Source: Rubrobacter calidifluminis (lineage in GTDB: Bacteria; Actinomycetota; Rubrobacteria; Rubrobacterales; Rubrobacteraceae). From it: a stretch of DNA of 64,000 bases. Positions 14,780-24,000 of the stretch are shown here, one piece after another (position 1 is the stretch's first letter; each line of letters starts with the position of its first letter). The notes under the pieces are model-generated. The model did no database searches, was not told the DNA's origin, and saw only the letters and a list, made by a program, of their open reading frames with translations. The stretch is from NCBI RefSeq assembly GCF_028617075.1, contig NZ_JAQKGV010000011.1:1-64000 (forward strand), in the 5' to 3' direction. The position numbers were made by a program, and so were the translations under genes.

Positions 14780-15089
14780 GCCCGGCCGCCCCTCTGAGCT
14801 CCTGGAGCTCTTCCTTTAGCTCTTCTACCTGCGAGGTCAGCGCCTCTATCCGTGCGCCTTGGCGCGCTATCTCCTCGCGGTATTTCGCCACGTTCTCGGT
14901 TAGTTCCAGGACGGTTTGGTTTAGTTTTTCGTTCTCCTCCTCCAGCGCGTCGTTTCTCTTCCTCTCTGACTCGTAGACGAAATATGGGACGAGGAAGTGA
15001 AACCGCGTCATGCCGAGGAGGACGGCGGCGAGCACGACAAGGGCTCCGGCCGGGCCGACGAGGAGGGAGGCTGCGTCGTTGGGGCTCAC
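14769..15089 (-). CDS. Membrane-anchored coiled-coil protein (106 aa)
   Basis: One hydrophobic segment near the N-terminus (GALVVLAAVLLGMTRFHFLV) is followed by about 65 residues of coiled coil (LEEENEKLNQTVLELTENV, IEALTSQVEELKEELQELR). The layout resembles small phage membrane proteins of the lysis region such as holin-associated or spanin-like factors. It overlaps the following coiled-coil gene by four bases. Confidence 0.6.
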   Translation of the reverse strand: MSPNDAASLLVGPAGALVVLAAVLLGMTRFHFLVPYFVYESERKRNDALEEENEKLNQTVLELTENVAKYREEIARQGARIEALTSQVEELKEELQELRGAAGHES

Positions 15090-15319
15090 GGGGAGGGCCG
15101 GCCGTTCTCCTGGAGCTGCTGTATGTGGAGAAGGAGCTGCCTTCTCTCGCGGCTCATGTCCCTGAGCTCCCGGGCCATCTCGAGCTCGCTCTGCTGGGAG
15201 GCGCGGTACGCCTCCTGGGTCTTCGCGAGCTCCTCGCGCAAAAACTCCACCTGCTCCTCAAGGGCAGAGAGCCTCTCTTCCTTCTCCCCCGAGGTCTTTG
15301 TCTTCTCGTCAGGCACCAC
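15086..15319 (-). CDS. Coiled-coil protein (77 aa)
   Basis: Starts at GTG 15319 (or the adjacent GTG 15316) behind agaaaggaacga. Nearly all of it is heptad-like helix (RLSALEEQVEFLREELAKTQ). It is coupled to the membrane-anchored coiled-coil gene downstream, so the two may interact. It begins inside the last codons of the gene broken by the TnpB fragment. Confidence 0.6.
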   Translation of the reverse strand: MVPDEKTKTSGEKEERLSALEEQVEFLREELAKTQEAYRASQQSELEMARELRDMSRERRQLLLHIQQLQENGRPSP

Positions 15320-15378
15320 TCGTTCCTTTCTGCTCTAGGTACTTCTGTATCGCCTGGTCTATTACGGTCTTCGTTATA
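15309..15378 (-). pseudogene. 3' remnant of the gene split by the TnpB fragment
   Basis: In this strand the frame reads SITKTVIDQAIQKYLEQKG and ends TSGA at TGA 15309. It has no start of its own and lies directly beyond the TnpB fragment. It is the natural C-terminal end for the reading frame that begins at 16045. The match of the two halves is inferred from position. Confidence 0.5.
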
Positions 15379-15806
15379 GAAGAGGGGGAGCGCATCAAGA
15401 ACAAGCGGACGAATTTCGCACACCAGCAGAGTCGTAGGCTTGTGAACCGCTATGGTTTCATCGCTGTTGAAGACCTCTCGGTGAACCGGTTGACCAGGAA
15501 CCATTGTCTCGCCAAGAGCATTGCGGACGCAGCGTGGTGTGACCTCACTCAAAAACTCTCGTACAAGGCAGCATGGGCCGGTCGGGAGTTCGTGAAGGTC
15601 AATCCCGCCTACACTTCGCAAGACTGTAGTGCTTGTGGTCATCGGCAAGTCATGCCTCTCTCTTGTAGGGTGTATGACTGTCCGAACTGCGGCCTCTCTC
15701 TTGACCGGGACGTGAACGCCGCAAAGAACATCTTGAGACTGGGGCTACAGTCTCAGCCGGAGTATCCGGCAAGAAGCCCCCTGCTTTAGCGGGGGGAGTA
15801 GTCACG
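15376..15806 (+). pseudogene. tnpB: Truncated TnpB (IS200/IS605 OrfB), C-terminal part with right-end hairpin
   Basis: The frame reads EEGERIKNKRTNFAHQQSRR, YGFIAVEDLSVN (the RuvC glutamate), YTSQDCSACGHRQV and YDCPNCGLSLDRDVNAAKN (zinc finger and last RuvC aspartate). These are the final 130 residues of a TnpB RNA-guided nuclease. The N-terminal two thirds and any TnpA are missing. Beyond the stop, CCCCCTGC-ttta-GCGGGGGG (about 15777-15796) resembles the right-end hairpin of IS605-type elements, where the guide RNA is normally encoded. The fragment interrupts a leftward phage gene. Confidence 0.85.
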
Positions 15807-16045
15807 GCACCCTGCACGTCAGCCGGGGGTGGAGGCGGGCCCGGGGGCTCGACGCGAAGCTCCCCTGTAGATTCGTCGTAGTACACGGGCCCGGGTTCCC
15901 CACCTGCAATCTCCTTTGCCCTCTCTTTGGGGTCGTAGTCGAACTCGACTATGCTCTGCCCCTCCATCGGCACTGGGGCAGTGTCTTCGTCCCCAAAGAA
16001 CATGAGAAGCTGACCTGTAGAGTCGTCCCTTAGCGCGTAGTACAA
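15807..16045 (-). pseudogene. 5' part of a tail-region gene interrupted by the TnpB fragment
   Basis: TTG 16045 follows taagggaggggc. The host frame encodes about 79 native residues (LYYALRDDSTGQLLMFFGDE, GPVYYDESTGELRVEPPG, then a run of prolines). After AVTT it enters insertion-element sequence and stops at 15650. The native C-terminus appears at 15309-15378. Its place after the tail fibre genes suggests a fibre accessory or attachment protein; function unknown. Confidence 0.6.
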
Positions 16046-16055
16046 CGCCCCTCCC

Positions 16056-17678
16056 TTAACTTATATCTGCGAGCATGAAGAACGCCCTTACGTCGCAGCC
16101 GGTATCGTCCTGGTTTTTTAGGTAGAGGTTCGAGTCGTCGACGCGCCAGATGACACCCTTCACCGTGGAAGTCCCGATGGCGCAACCGTACCAGCTCGAT
16201 GAGTTATTCGGCCTCATCTGCACTATCGTTATGAGGGGCGCGGAGGGCATCCCGTGCGGCACCCTCACAAAACTCCCCATGTTGGCTCCAAGACCGGTCA
16301 CCGTGGTTCCCCACACCGAGAGCTTCGTCCGGCGGCTGATTACGAAAGAGTCCGTGTCGAAGTTGATGCTGTTGGTGACGACCCCGAGCGTGTCTCCGTT
16401 TACGTTCACCCCAGCGCTTATCGCCACCTTGCCGTAGCCGCCGTTGTTGGACGTCAAAAGCAGCGATGCCGTCGAGTTTGCATTCGGGTTTTGGCCCCCG
16501 GTGTCGGCGATGAGGGATATCCTGCCCTCTTTGGCCCCGCCCGATACGCCTGAAGACCACAGCGAAAGCCCCCTCACCTGTGCGTCATTTGAGCTGTAGA
16601 AGTGGATGGCGCTCCAGGGGTTTGGCGCAGGCAAGTTTGAGTCTGGGGTTATCTTTGAAGAGCGGTTGCTCGTCGGCGGGTCGTTGTAGGAGGAGATATT
16701 GGCCATCTCGACACCGCTATTTGTTAGCGCGGCCCCGCCTGCGCTTATCGTGCCGCCCTGGGTGGATATGTTGCCGCCGGCGGTGATGTTGAGGTTAGCC
16801 GAGATGTTCCCTGCCGTTATCTTCGAGGCCGAGAGGTCGCTGACCTTGGCGTTTGTGATGGCGGCGTCTGCTATGTGAGCCGTGTTTATGACCGCCGTGT
16901 CTATCTGGGCGCTCCCGATGGCGGCGTCGGCTATGAGCGCCCGGTTGATGGTGCCGTTTGCGATGATGGCGCGGCCTGCTGCCACGGTCCACGCGGCGAG
17001 AAGGTTGGCCCCAACGATGTTCTGAAATCCCTCGTAGCCCGGGGAGGCGGCCGTAGCGTTCTGGAGCACGGCCATAACCGCGTTCACGAGCTTTGCGGGG
17101 TCAGTTATCGAGGAGAGCTTGTCCTGCGGTATCTGCGGCAGGTTCGAGGCGGCGAGGACGCCGTTTATCTGGGATGCGGCAACCTGGGCCTCGGCCGATA
17201 TCTGGTCGGCCACGCTCTGGTTTACCGTGACCGAGACCGGAGCCGAGAAGGCGCTCCTGCGTCTCCAGTGGTCCACGAAGGCCACCGCCACCTGCCACTG
17301 CCCGGGCGCAAGGTCGGTAAACGAGGTGCCATAGACGCCGCTCTTTTGCGTGCTCGCCGCGCCGTTTGGGTCCGTGAGCCTTATTACCGCAGACTCCACG
17401 TAGTCTGAGGCGGGAGGGTCGTCCCACTGCACGAAGAGCGAGCGCATGCCCCCTATGGCCGTGACGTTCTGTGGCGGGGCGGGGGGTATCCCGTCGTCGA
17501 CGAAGAGGTCTGCGTTCTCTATGGTCTCTGTGACCTGCTGGACGCTCTGGGTTATCTGCTCTGTCCTTACTCGCGCGCGCGACTTGGAGTAGCCACGCTC
17601 AAAGACAGGCTTTTGGGTTGCTATGTCCTCTACGAGAGAGCGGAGCTCTTTTACGGCCTGGCGGTTTACTCTTACCAT
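16056..17678 (-). CDS. Tail fibre / tip protein with fibronectin-like domain
   Basis: A 540-residue protein. The first 70 residues are helical (VNRQAVKELRSLVEDI). A fibronectin III-like module follows (PAPPQNVTAIGGMRSLFVQW..VESAVIRLTDPNG..GTSFTDLAPGQWQVAVAFVD). A long stretch of ADAAI..AQI..AHI..NAKV repeats then leads to SASKITAGNISANLNITAGG, the neck repeats of tail-spike and J-like proteins. The C-terminal 200 residues are beta-rich and probably bind the host. It overlaps the gene upstream by one base. Confidence 0.8.
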   Translation of the reverse strand: MVRVNRQAVKELRSLVEDIATQKPVFERGYSKSRARVRTEQITQSVQQVTETIENADLFVDDGIPPAPPQNVTAIGGMRSLFVQWDDPPASDYVESAVIRLTDPNGAASTQKSGVYGTSFTDLAPGQWQVAVAFVDHWRRRSAFSAPVSVTVNQSVADQISAEAQVAASQINGVLAASNLPQIPQDKLSSITDPAKLVNAVMAVLQNATAASPGYEGFQNIVGANLLAAWTVAAGRAIIANGTINRALIADAAIGSAQIDTAVINTAHIADAAITNAKVSDLSASKITAGNISANLNITAGGNISTQGGTISAGGAALTNSGVEMANISSYNDPPTSNRSSKITPDSNLPAPNPWSAIHFYSSNDAQVRGLSLWSSGVSGGAKEGRISLIADTGGQNPNANSTASLLLTSNNGGYGKVAISAGVNVNGDTLGVVTNSINFDTDSFVISRRTKLSVWGTTVTGLGANMGSFVRVPHGMPSAPLITIVQMRPNNSSSWYGCAIGTSTVKGVIWRVDDSNLYLKNQDDTGCDVRAFFMLADIS

Positions 17679-18748
17679 CAGCTCGAAGACCCCACGTAGT
17701 TGCCGCAGAAGTAGTTGGCCGCCGTGCTGGCGGTGAGCGCCGCCGCCGCGCCAGAATTCTGGTATACAAAGACCTCGAAGTAGTCGGTCGTGCCGTTGGC
17801 GTAGGCAGTCACGCTGCCCCAGCCCGCCGCGTTGCTCCCCCCGCCGGCGTTCGACTGCCCCATCCTTTTATACTCCTGGCCGTTCTTGTAGAGCGATATC
17901 AAGACGCGGCTTCCGGCCCCGACGGCCGTCCCGGCGAACTCACACATCGCGCTGAAGTTGTAGTAGCCAGCCCGCTGCGGGGTAAAGCCACTCTGGGATG
18001 CTCCCGTGCCGGCTACCGCCCAGCCGTTCGTGGAGTACTCCAGCGTATTGAACGAGAGCTTCGTCCAGGTGGCGTTGGGGATGGACTGGCCCAGGTTGCT
18101 GGAGAGCATGAAGGTGCCAACGGCCGGGATCGCCCCGTAGCGGGCGGTGGGGATCAGGCCACTGCCGTCCAGCTCGCACACGCCGCCGGGCTGCCCCTTG
18201 GTCGACGAGGGCACCGCTCCGGTAATGCGGGGGTCGTTACCGGCAGCCGCCTGCTGCGCTCCGGTGCCGAGCGTACGCCTCGAGGGCACGTTTGGCGCGG
18301 CGTCTGAGGCGAGGGCAAGCTTGGACTCCGCTATCGCAGCACCCGAGGCGACGTCTGCGTCGGTGATGGCAAGCGGTGCCAGTTTGCTCTTGGCGATGGC
18401 GGCCCCTGAGGCGACGTCTGCGTTTGTGATGTTTAGCGGTGCGAGCTTCGACTTCTGTATACCTGCGTTCGCCGCGACCTTCGCGTCGGTGACGCTGCCA
18501 TCAAGCGGTGTCCTCTGGTCGGAGAGCCTGCTGTCTGTGGTCTGCACGAACGAGGAGGCAGGGATCCCGTCGAGGAGGTCGGCGTCGAGCCCCGAGCCGG
18601 AGCCGTCCACGGTCTTTAGCGCCGCGAGGATGGCGGCAGGCTGTGTGGCCTGCTCCAGGCTAGAAAGACGGGCGTCAGCCTCGGTGAAGTTGTCGTTTAT
18701 CTTGGGGTAGCTGTTCCTTAGTTCGTCGCTGCCGGTTATCGCACGCAA
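17678..18748 (-). CDS. Tail fibre protein with fibre repeats and C1q-like end
   Basis: A 356-residue protein. N-terminal SDELRNSYPKINDNFTEADA is a common fibre start. The middle has tandem repeats of about 20 residues (NADVASGAAIAKSKLAPL and variants) that form a trimeric shaft. The last 140 residues (NATWTKLSFNTLEYSTNGW..FTPQRAGYYNFSAMCEF..RVLISLYKNGQEYKR) resemble a C1q/TNF-like trimeric head for receptor binding. It sits between the hub protein and the fibronectin-bearing fibre. Confidence 0.8.
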   Translation of the reverse strand: MRAITGSDELRNSYPKINDNFTEADARLSSLEQATQPAAILAALKTVDGSGSGLDADLLDGIPASSFVQTTDSRLSDQRTPLDGSVTDAKVAANAGIQKSKLAPLNITNADVASGAAIAKSKLAPLAITDADVASGAAIAESKLALASDAAPNVPSRRTLGTGAQQAAAGNDPRITGAVPSSTKGQPGGVCELDGSGLIPTARYGAIPAVGTFMLSSNLGQSIPNATWTKLSFNTLEYSTNGWAVAGTGASQSGFTPQRAGYYNFSAMCEFAGTAVGAGSRVLISLYKNGQEYKRMGQSNAGGGSNAAGWGSVTAYANGTTDYFEVFVYQNSGAAAALTASTAANYFCGNYVGSSS

Positions 18749-18762
18749 GAGGACTCCTTTGG

Positions 18763-19983
18763 CTATGCCTCATCCCAGGTGAGGTCGCCAAGCTCATCCC
18801 ACTTAAGGCTCGAGGACCACAGGATGGGCTCGGGCTCGGGCGGGGGGCTGAGCCTGAAGATGCCGGTGGTGGCCTTAGGTTTGTACGTCTTCTCCACCGG
18901 CCTGCTGTCTATCAGGATGGCGGTGCCGCCTACGCTCATGGTGAGAGACCCGGAGTTGTCCCCGCCAAAAGTTATGTCGTCTTCCAAAAGCGCGACATAG
19001 GTCTCGTGGACGCCTTCCGCCTCCCGCTCCAGGTAGACCGAGTCGTAGAGGAGCAGGTCGGGGTTGAGCGCAATGTCCTGTAGGTGCCAGCTCCAGGCTA
19101 CACGGGAGAGCCACATCGCCTCCTGCGCCGCCTTGTCGCCGGCCTGGGCATTTGTCCCAGGGTAGTCGGTCACCCAGAAGACGTGGTTCGGGGGCGGTTT
19201 CAGCAAGACACCCCGGTTGGCCACGGCCGCCTCCCGCCACACCGGGTAGGAGCCGTCGTCGGCGCGGCGCATGACGATGACCTTCGCGTAGAGGACGGCG
19301 TTTAGCGGCTCTATCGTGAAGTCCTCCTCCGATTGCACGTCGTCCGGGGTGTAGGTGGCCTTCGCGCGCCCCGTAGAGCCGGGCCTTGGGCGGGGCATGA
19401 CGAGCCTGCGGTACTTCGGACGGTCTGAGAGCACGAAGTTCATCGCGTCGGTTATGGAGCTTGCTACCTCATACGGCGCCGTCTCGGCCGCTACTATGTC
19501 CTGGTCTATGACCTCCACGCGGCCGCCACGGACCTCGAGAAACCGGGGGTTTTGGTTGCTCCTTTCGCCGAGGTCGAGCATCACTTGCTCTACCGTCCAG
19601 CCCGAGTAGTCCACGTCTTCCATCATCGAGGCTGGCTCCCCCATCTCGGCGTAGGGTCCGTAGACGGTGGCCGTGTCAGTGCGGGAGAACGGGTTGCTCT
19701 TAGGCTCCTCTATCTTGCCGGTGAAGTACTCGACGTAGCTGTCAGGGTCTCCGTAGCCCACGAAGAGACGGCACATCTGGCCCTGGACCCTGGAGAGGGA
19801 GCCCCTTTGCACCTCTATCTCCATCGTCGATGAGCCCCCGGAGGCGGCGTAGGTGCCGGAGAAACTATTTACGAGGGGGGTGACGTCCTTTCCCCCTATC
19901 TCCATCCTGAAACCCGGCTTCGCGTCGCCTACGTGGGAGCGTCTTTTGGCCAGGTTGCCCTGTCTTGAAGCAAGCGTCTGCAT
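18763..19983 (-). CDS. Baseplate hub / tail tip protein
   Basis: A 406-residue protein. FRMEIGGKDVTPLVNSFSGT, then EIEVQRGSLSRVQGQMCRLF and YVEYFTGKIEEPKSNPFSRT are like the beta-barrel start of gpD-type hub proteins. WTVEQVMLDLGERS and the later ITDAMNFVLSDRPKYRRLVM match the next domains of that family. Gene order after the large tip protein agrees. It would close the tail tube and carry the fibres. Confidence 0.7.
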   Translation of the reverse strand: MQTLASRQGNLAKRRSHVGDAKPGFRMEIGGKDVTPLVNSFSGTYAASGGSSTMEIEVQRGSLSRVQGQMCRLFVGYGDPDSYVEYFTGKIEEPKSNPFSRTDTATVYGPYAEMGEPASMMEDVDYSGWTVEQVMLDLGERSNQNPRFLEVRGGRVEVIDQDIVAAETAPYEVASSITDAMNFVLSDRPKYRRLVMPRPRPGSTGRAKATYTPDDVQSEEDFTIEPLNAVLYAKVIVMRRADDGSYPVWREAAVANRGVLLKPPPNHVFWVTDYPGTNAQAGDKAAQEAMWLSRVAWSWHLQDIALNPDLLLYDSVYLEREAEGVHETYVALLEDDITFGGDNSGSLTMSVGGTAILIDSRPVEKTYKPKATTGIFRLSPPPEPEPILWSSSLKWDELGDLTWDEA

Positions 19984-19984
19984 G

Positions 19985-21007
19985 CTAGAAGTAGGTGACG
20001 ACTACCAGCATGCCATCCCCTCCCTTTCCGCCAGCGCCGGAGGAGTACCCGTTGAGGGCCGCGCCACCTCCGCCTCCCCCGCCTCCGGGGTAGCCGCCTG
20101 CCCCTCCGTTGCCCCCGTTGGAGTTGATCGAGGAGCCTCCGCCACCGCCTCCAAAGGCCGCAGCAGGCCCCATGAGCGTCCTTATGGGGTATCCTGCAGT
20201 ACCGGCGCTACCCCCGGCCGCACCACCCGCAGGGTTGCCGGAAGCCCAGAGACCGGCCGTCCCTCCTCCCGCACCACCGGCTGAGGCAGCGGGGGTCGTG
20301 TTTACCCCTCCACCTGCTCCTCCTCCGCCGCCTCCTGCGGCGTTAGATCCGGCCGCCCCCGCACCGCCGGAGGTGTTGGCGGCCCCGCCCGCTCCGTTTG
20401 CTATCTGGGTACCCGCTATGGTGGAGCCTCCAGCTCCGGAGGAGGTCGTGCCGCCCGAGCCTCCGTTACCTCCTATCGCCCGGAAGATACCCGTGGTTGA
20501 GGCGTTGCCGATAGAGGTGCCCCCGAACCAGGTGTGCCCGCCCGCGCTTCCATTGCTTCCGTTGGTGTCGTTCGTCGTCACGGCGGCACCCCCGGCTCCG
20601 CCAGCCCCGACCGAGAGCTGCTCTGTTGCGCCTAAAGAGGAGGCGGGTATCCTCACGTCGAAGACTCCCCCGGATGCTCCACCTCCTCCTCCGCAAGCCA
20701 CGGTCCCGGAGGCGCTAACCCTCCCGGACCCGCCGCCGCCTCCCCCGGCGACCCCGATGATCTCCACTATCTTGGCGTTCTGCGGCATGGTCCAGGTGTA
20801 GTTCCCCGGTGTGGTGTATACGTCTATCTGGAGGGTCTTCGCCGCGTTTACGTCCGTGTAGGTCAGCGTCACCGCACCGGTGTAGTTGTTGACGCTCGTC
20901 ACGCGGTCCTGCGAGTAGAGCTCCGTGAACATCCGGTTGACCTTGTCGAAGGCGAGACGGATCTTCTCGCCGGCTCCCCGAGTATTGTCGATGGGCTCAA
21001 GTGGCAC
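19985..21007 (-). CDS. Glycine-rich tail protein
   Basis: A 340-residue protein. The first 70 residues (LEPIDNTRGAGEKIRLAFDK, MFTELYSQDRVTSVNNYTG) form an attachment module. The rest is glycine-rich (GGGGGGSGRVSASG, GGAGGAAVTTND, GGAGGYPGGGGGGGG) and ends in GGDGMLVVVTYF, as in glycine-rich fibre domains. Such domains form polyglycine helical bundles at fibre tips. DNA here is very rich in GGC/GGG repeats, so it is prone to length change. Confidence 0.75.
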   Translation of the reverse strand: MPLEPIDNTRGAGEKIRLAFDKVNRMFTELYSQDRVTSVNNYTGAVTLTYTDVNAAKTLQIDVYTTPGNYTWTMPQNAKIVEIIGVAGGGGGGSGRVSASGTVACGGGGGASGGVFDVRIPASSLGATEQLSVGAGGAGGAAVTTNDTNGSNGSAGGHTWFGGTSIGNASTTGIFRAIGGNGGSGGTTSSGAGGSTIAGTQIANGAGGAANTSGGAGAAGSNAAGGGGGGAGGGVNTTPAASAGGAGGGTAGLWASGNPAGGAAGGSAGTAGYPIRTLMGPAAAFGGGGGGSSINSNGGNGGAGGYPGGGGGGGGAALNGYSSGAGGKGGDGMLVVVTYF

Positions 21008-21008
21008 C

Positions 21009-24000
21009 TTATTCCTCCCCTACCAGTCTGTCCGAGCCTGCCGTCACCACGTCCGAGCCTGCCAGAAGGGTGGGCGGGCCGTCGTCGAGCGTCGTCCTCT
21101 CCAGGACGTAGCCCTCGAGGCCGGATATCTCCAGCGGGTAGTAGCCCGGCTCATACACAGAGTCCCTCACCCACCTGCGGCGGTTCGTCTCTGGGAAGTC
21201 CGCGTCCCAGATGAGGATGCGCTGGCGCATGCCGAGATCTTCGACGATGACGGTTGAGGCGTGGGCCGGGTTCTCGGCGACCTGTTCTCCGAGGTCCTCG
21301 TAGAACTGCTCGACTCCCTCGTCGGTGAACATCTGCACGCCCCAGCCGGAGATGAGCCGCGCCTTCTCCCCGAAGGCGTTAACGCCGGGTTTGTTGGTCG
21401 CAGAGAGCGTCTGCGTGATTATCGGGGTGTTCTTCGCGGGGGGTAAGTCCACCGGCAAGGCCCCGCCCGGGTACTCCGAGCCGTCGGCCCGGCAGAGTAC
21501 GCCGTATGGCCTGATGAAGTCGAGGAAGAGGTCGCGCAGCTCGGGGCTCTTCGTGGCATCCAGCGTCGTGAGCGTCGCCTTTATCATGAACCCCTCTCCC
21601 ACGGGCACGTCCTCGAGCGAGTCGTACCACGGTGTCCAGGCCGGAGGAGAGCCGTCATCGGGCTCCATCTTCGGGCAGGAGGCATACTGCACGGTTATGT
21701 CTGTTATGCCGCCCTCCGTCTCGCCGATGTAGCCCGCCCGCCTGAAACGCGAGACGAGGTTGTAGCGAGCTAGCGAGGAGGTTGAAGGTATGGAGGGCAC
21801 CCTGAGGTCGTAGGCCATGGTCAAAGACCCGGAGGTGGCGTTCTCGTTGGTGTAGGACGTCGGCCTGTCTCCGAGCTCGAGCTGCGGAGCCATGACTCGT
21901 ATCAGGCCGTCGGCGCAGCCTCCATATCCGCCGAAGTTTATGTACGCAGCCCCCTCCGGCGTGGTGAAACTTACCCAGCGCCGGTGCCAGCCGCGCCTTC
22001 CGGTTATGCCGTCGGCGGGAGAGCTAACGCGCTTTATTACGTTACCCTCGGCGTCGTGGACAGTGAAACCGAGCGGCGAGGCCGGAGTGTTGACGCCGCG
22101 ATACCAGAGGTAGAAGCTGAAGCAGTAGGTAGTGAGCTCCTGGACTGGCACGTGGTCGCAGAAGAAACCGTATCCGTTGTAGAGCGGTGTGCCGGGAGGC
22201 CCGTAGTACTCGAACATGCGGCCGGGTAGGTCTGTCCACGCCTCCGAGCCGTCGTCAGCGATGGTGATGTGGTCGTACTTGAAGACGGCCGTGGCATTCT
22301 GGCTGGTGAACGCATCGAGGCCGACTCTAACGTCGGTGGCCTGGAAGGTAGACCAGTCAAGGGAGCTCTGGTCGAAGACGAGACGCCTCTTGTTGTCCTG
22401 CTTGGCGAGGTATACCCTGAGGCGGCCGTTTGCGGTCCCAACGCCCGTGAGGTGTATCTCGACCTCTAGCTCGTCGTGGTTTCTTATGGCGCCGAGGATC
22501 CGGTTAGACATGGTGAGGCTGCCGTGCCTGTAGTTGGCGCGCACGTTCCCTAAGGAGTTTACGGAGATCCAGGCTATCCCCGCGCTATCTTGGGCGCTGC
22601 GCACCTGGTAGACCCTCACCTCTCCCGAGGAGGGCAGCTGCTCCATCTTCATCACGAAGACGTCGCTGCGGCGGGAGCGCAGCCCAGAGGCCTCCAGCGA
22701 GCGGTGGATGTAGGCGGGAGAGCCTGGGTTCGACAGGTTCGCACACCTTAAAGAGAGTGAGCCGAATATCGGCTTCACGGAGGAGAGCGAGACTCCTCCC
22801 ACCACGTCCCAGTAGCTCCTGTCCAGTCCGTCGGTCTCGAAGTTTACGGGACCGAGCAGGATGTAGCTCTGGTTTTTCTGTGGCGAGTTGTGCCAGTCGT
22901 CCACCGCGACGCAGTAGCCAGACGGGGGGTAGTCATCCTCGGGGTCCTCGTCTTTTACCGGTGAGTTGGGCCACCTTTTGAGGTTGTGGACCAGCGCGCT
23001 CTTTATGCCGTGGTGGTCGTGGCGGCTGGTGAGGTTCCTCGCGCCAGAGACAGAGTCGGAGCCGATGTGCCGGATGACCTTCTGCAGGAAAGCGGCGTTA
23101 GCCGGCCAGACGATATCCACATTCGTGGAGCCGTCCCCCACGGTGCGCTCTATGACCTCGTCCCCTACGAAGTCTATGTCGTCTAGGACGTCGCGCCGTA
23201 TCTCGTTGCCGAGGTTATCCAGCCACTTCAGCTGCGCCTGGACCAGGCCGGAGGTGCGCTCTTCGAGCGTGAGCCTCTGCCGGACCACTTTGTGCGGGCC
23301 GCGGACGTCTATGGGGTCGGACTGGTGCACGTCCTCGTCTGTGGTCTTGTTCGTGTGATCCTGGTGGTGGGCCTGACCGTCATGGATGTCGTGCTGGATA
23401 CCGGTCGGACCGGCAGGGTCTTTCTTCCAGTGCTCCTCCCCTCCTGAGACGTCGAGCTTCTTCCAGGCAGGGTTTCGGACCTCGTTTGAGCCGGGAGGCC
23501 TGAAGACCTTTAGGGTGTGTGTTGCAGCTCCCGCCACACCGGGGACTTTCACCGTCACCGGGTCGGAGGGAGCGCTCTCGGTGTCCTCACCCGTCTTCTC
23601 TCCCTCTATCCCCCAGGTGAACCGGATGCGTTTCTTTCCGGGAGAGAGCGGAGCGCCTCCTACCAGCTCGTAGTTTGCCGTGCCGTCTGACGTATCGGAG
23701 AGCATGCCTTCGAGGTCTATCGTGGGGTCGGGGATGCCGGACTTATCCTCGGTATGCCTCTCGCCGCGGGGATACTGGTAGTCGCGGATTACAAGGCGGC
23801 TCCCCTCTTTTTTGCTCTCCATATACGCGGTGGTAAAGACATATGCGGCCTCGCCGCGCTCCAGGTCGCTCTTTCCCTTGTCGTTTGTGACGTAGACGAC
23901 GGGCGCGTTACCGTTCGGGCCGTCCTTGTCGTAGCGCATGCAACACCGCCAGCCCAGAGTGCCCGTACTGAAGACATCCGGCCTTATCCTTATCGCCGCG

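Noticed and set aside
20109-20801. A long proline-rich frame on the plus strand
   Set aside because: It is the antisense of the glycine-rich tail gene; GGC/GGT repeats read backwards give proline. It has no ribosome site.
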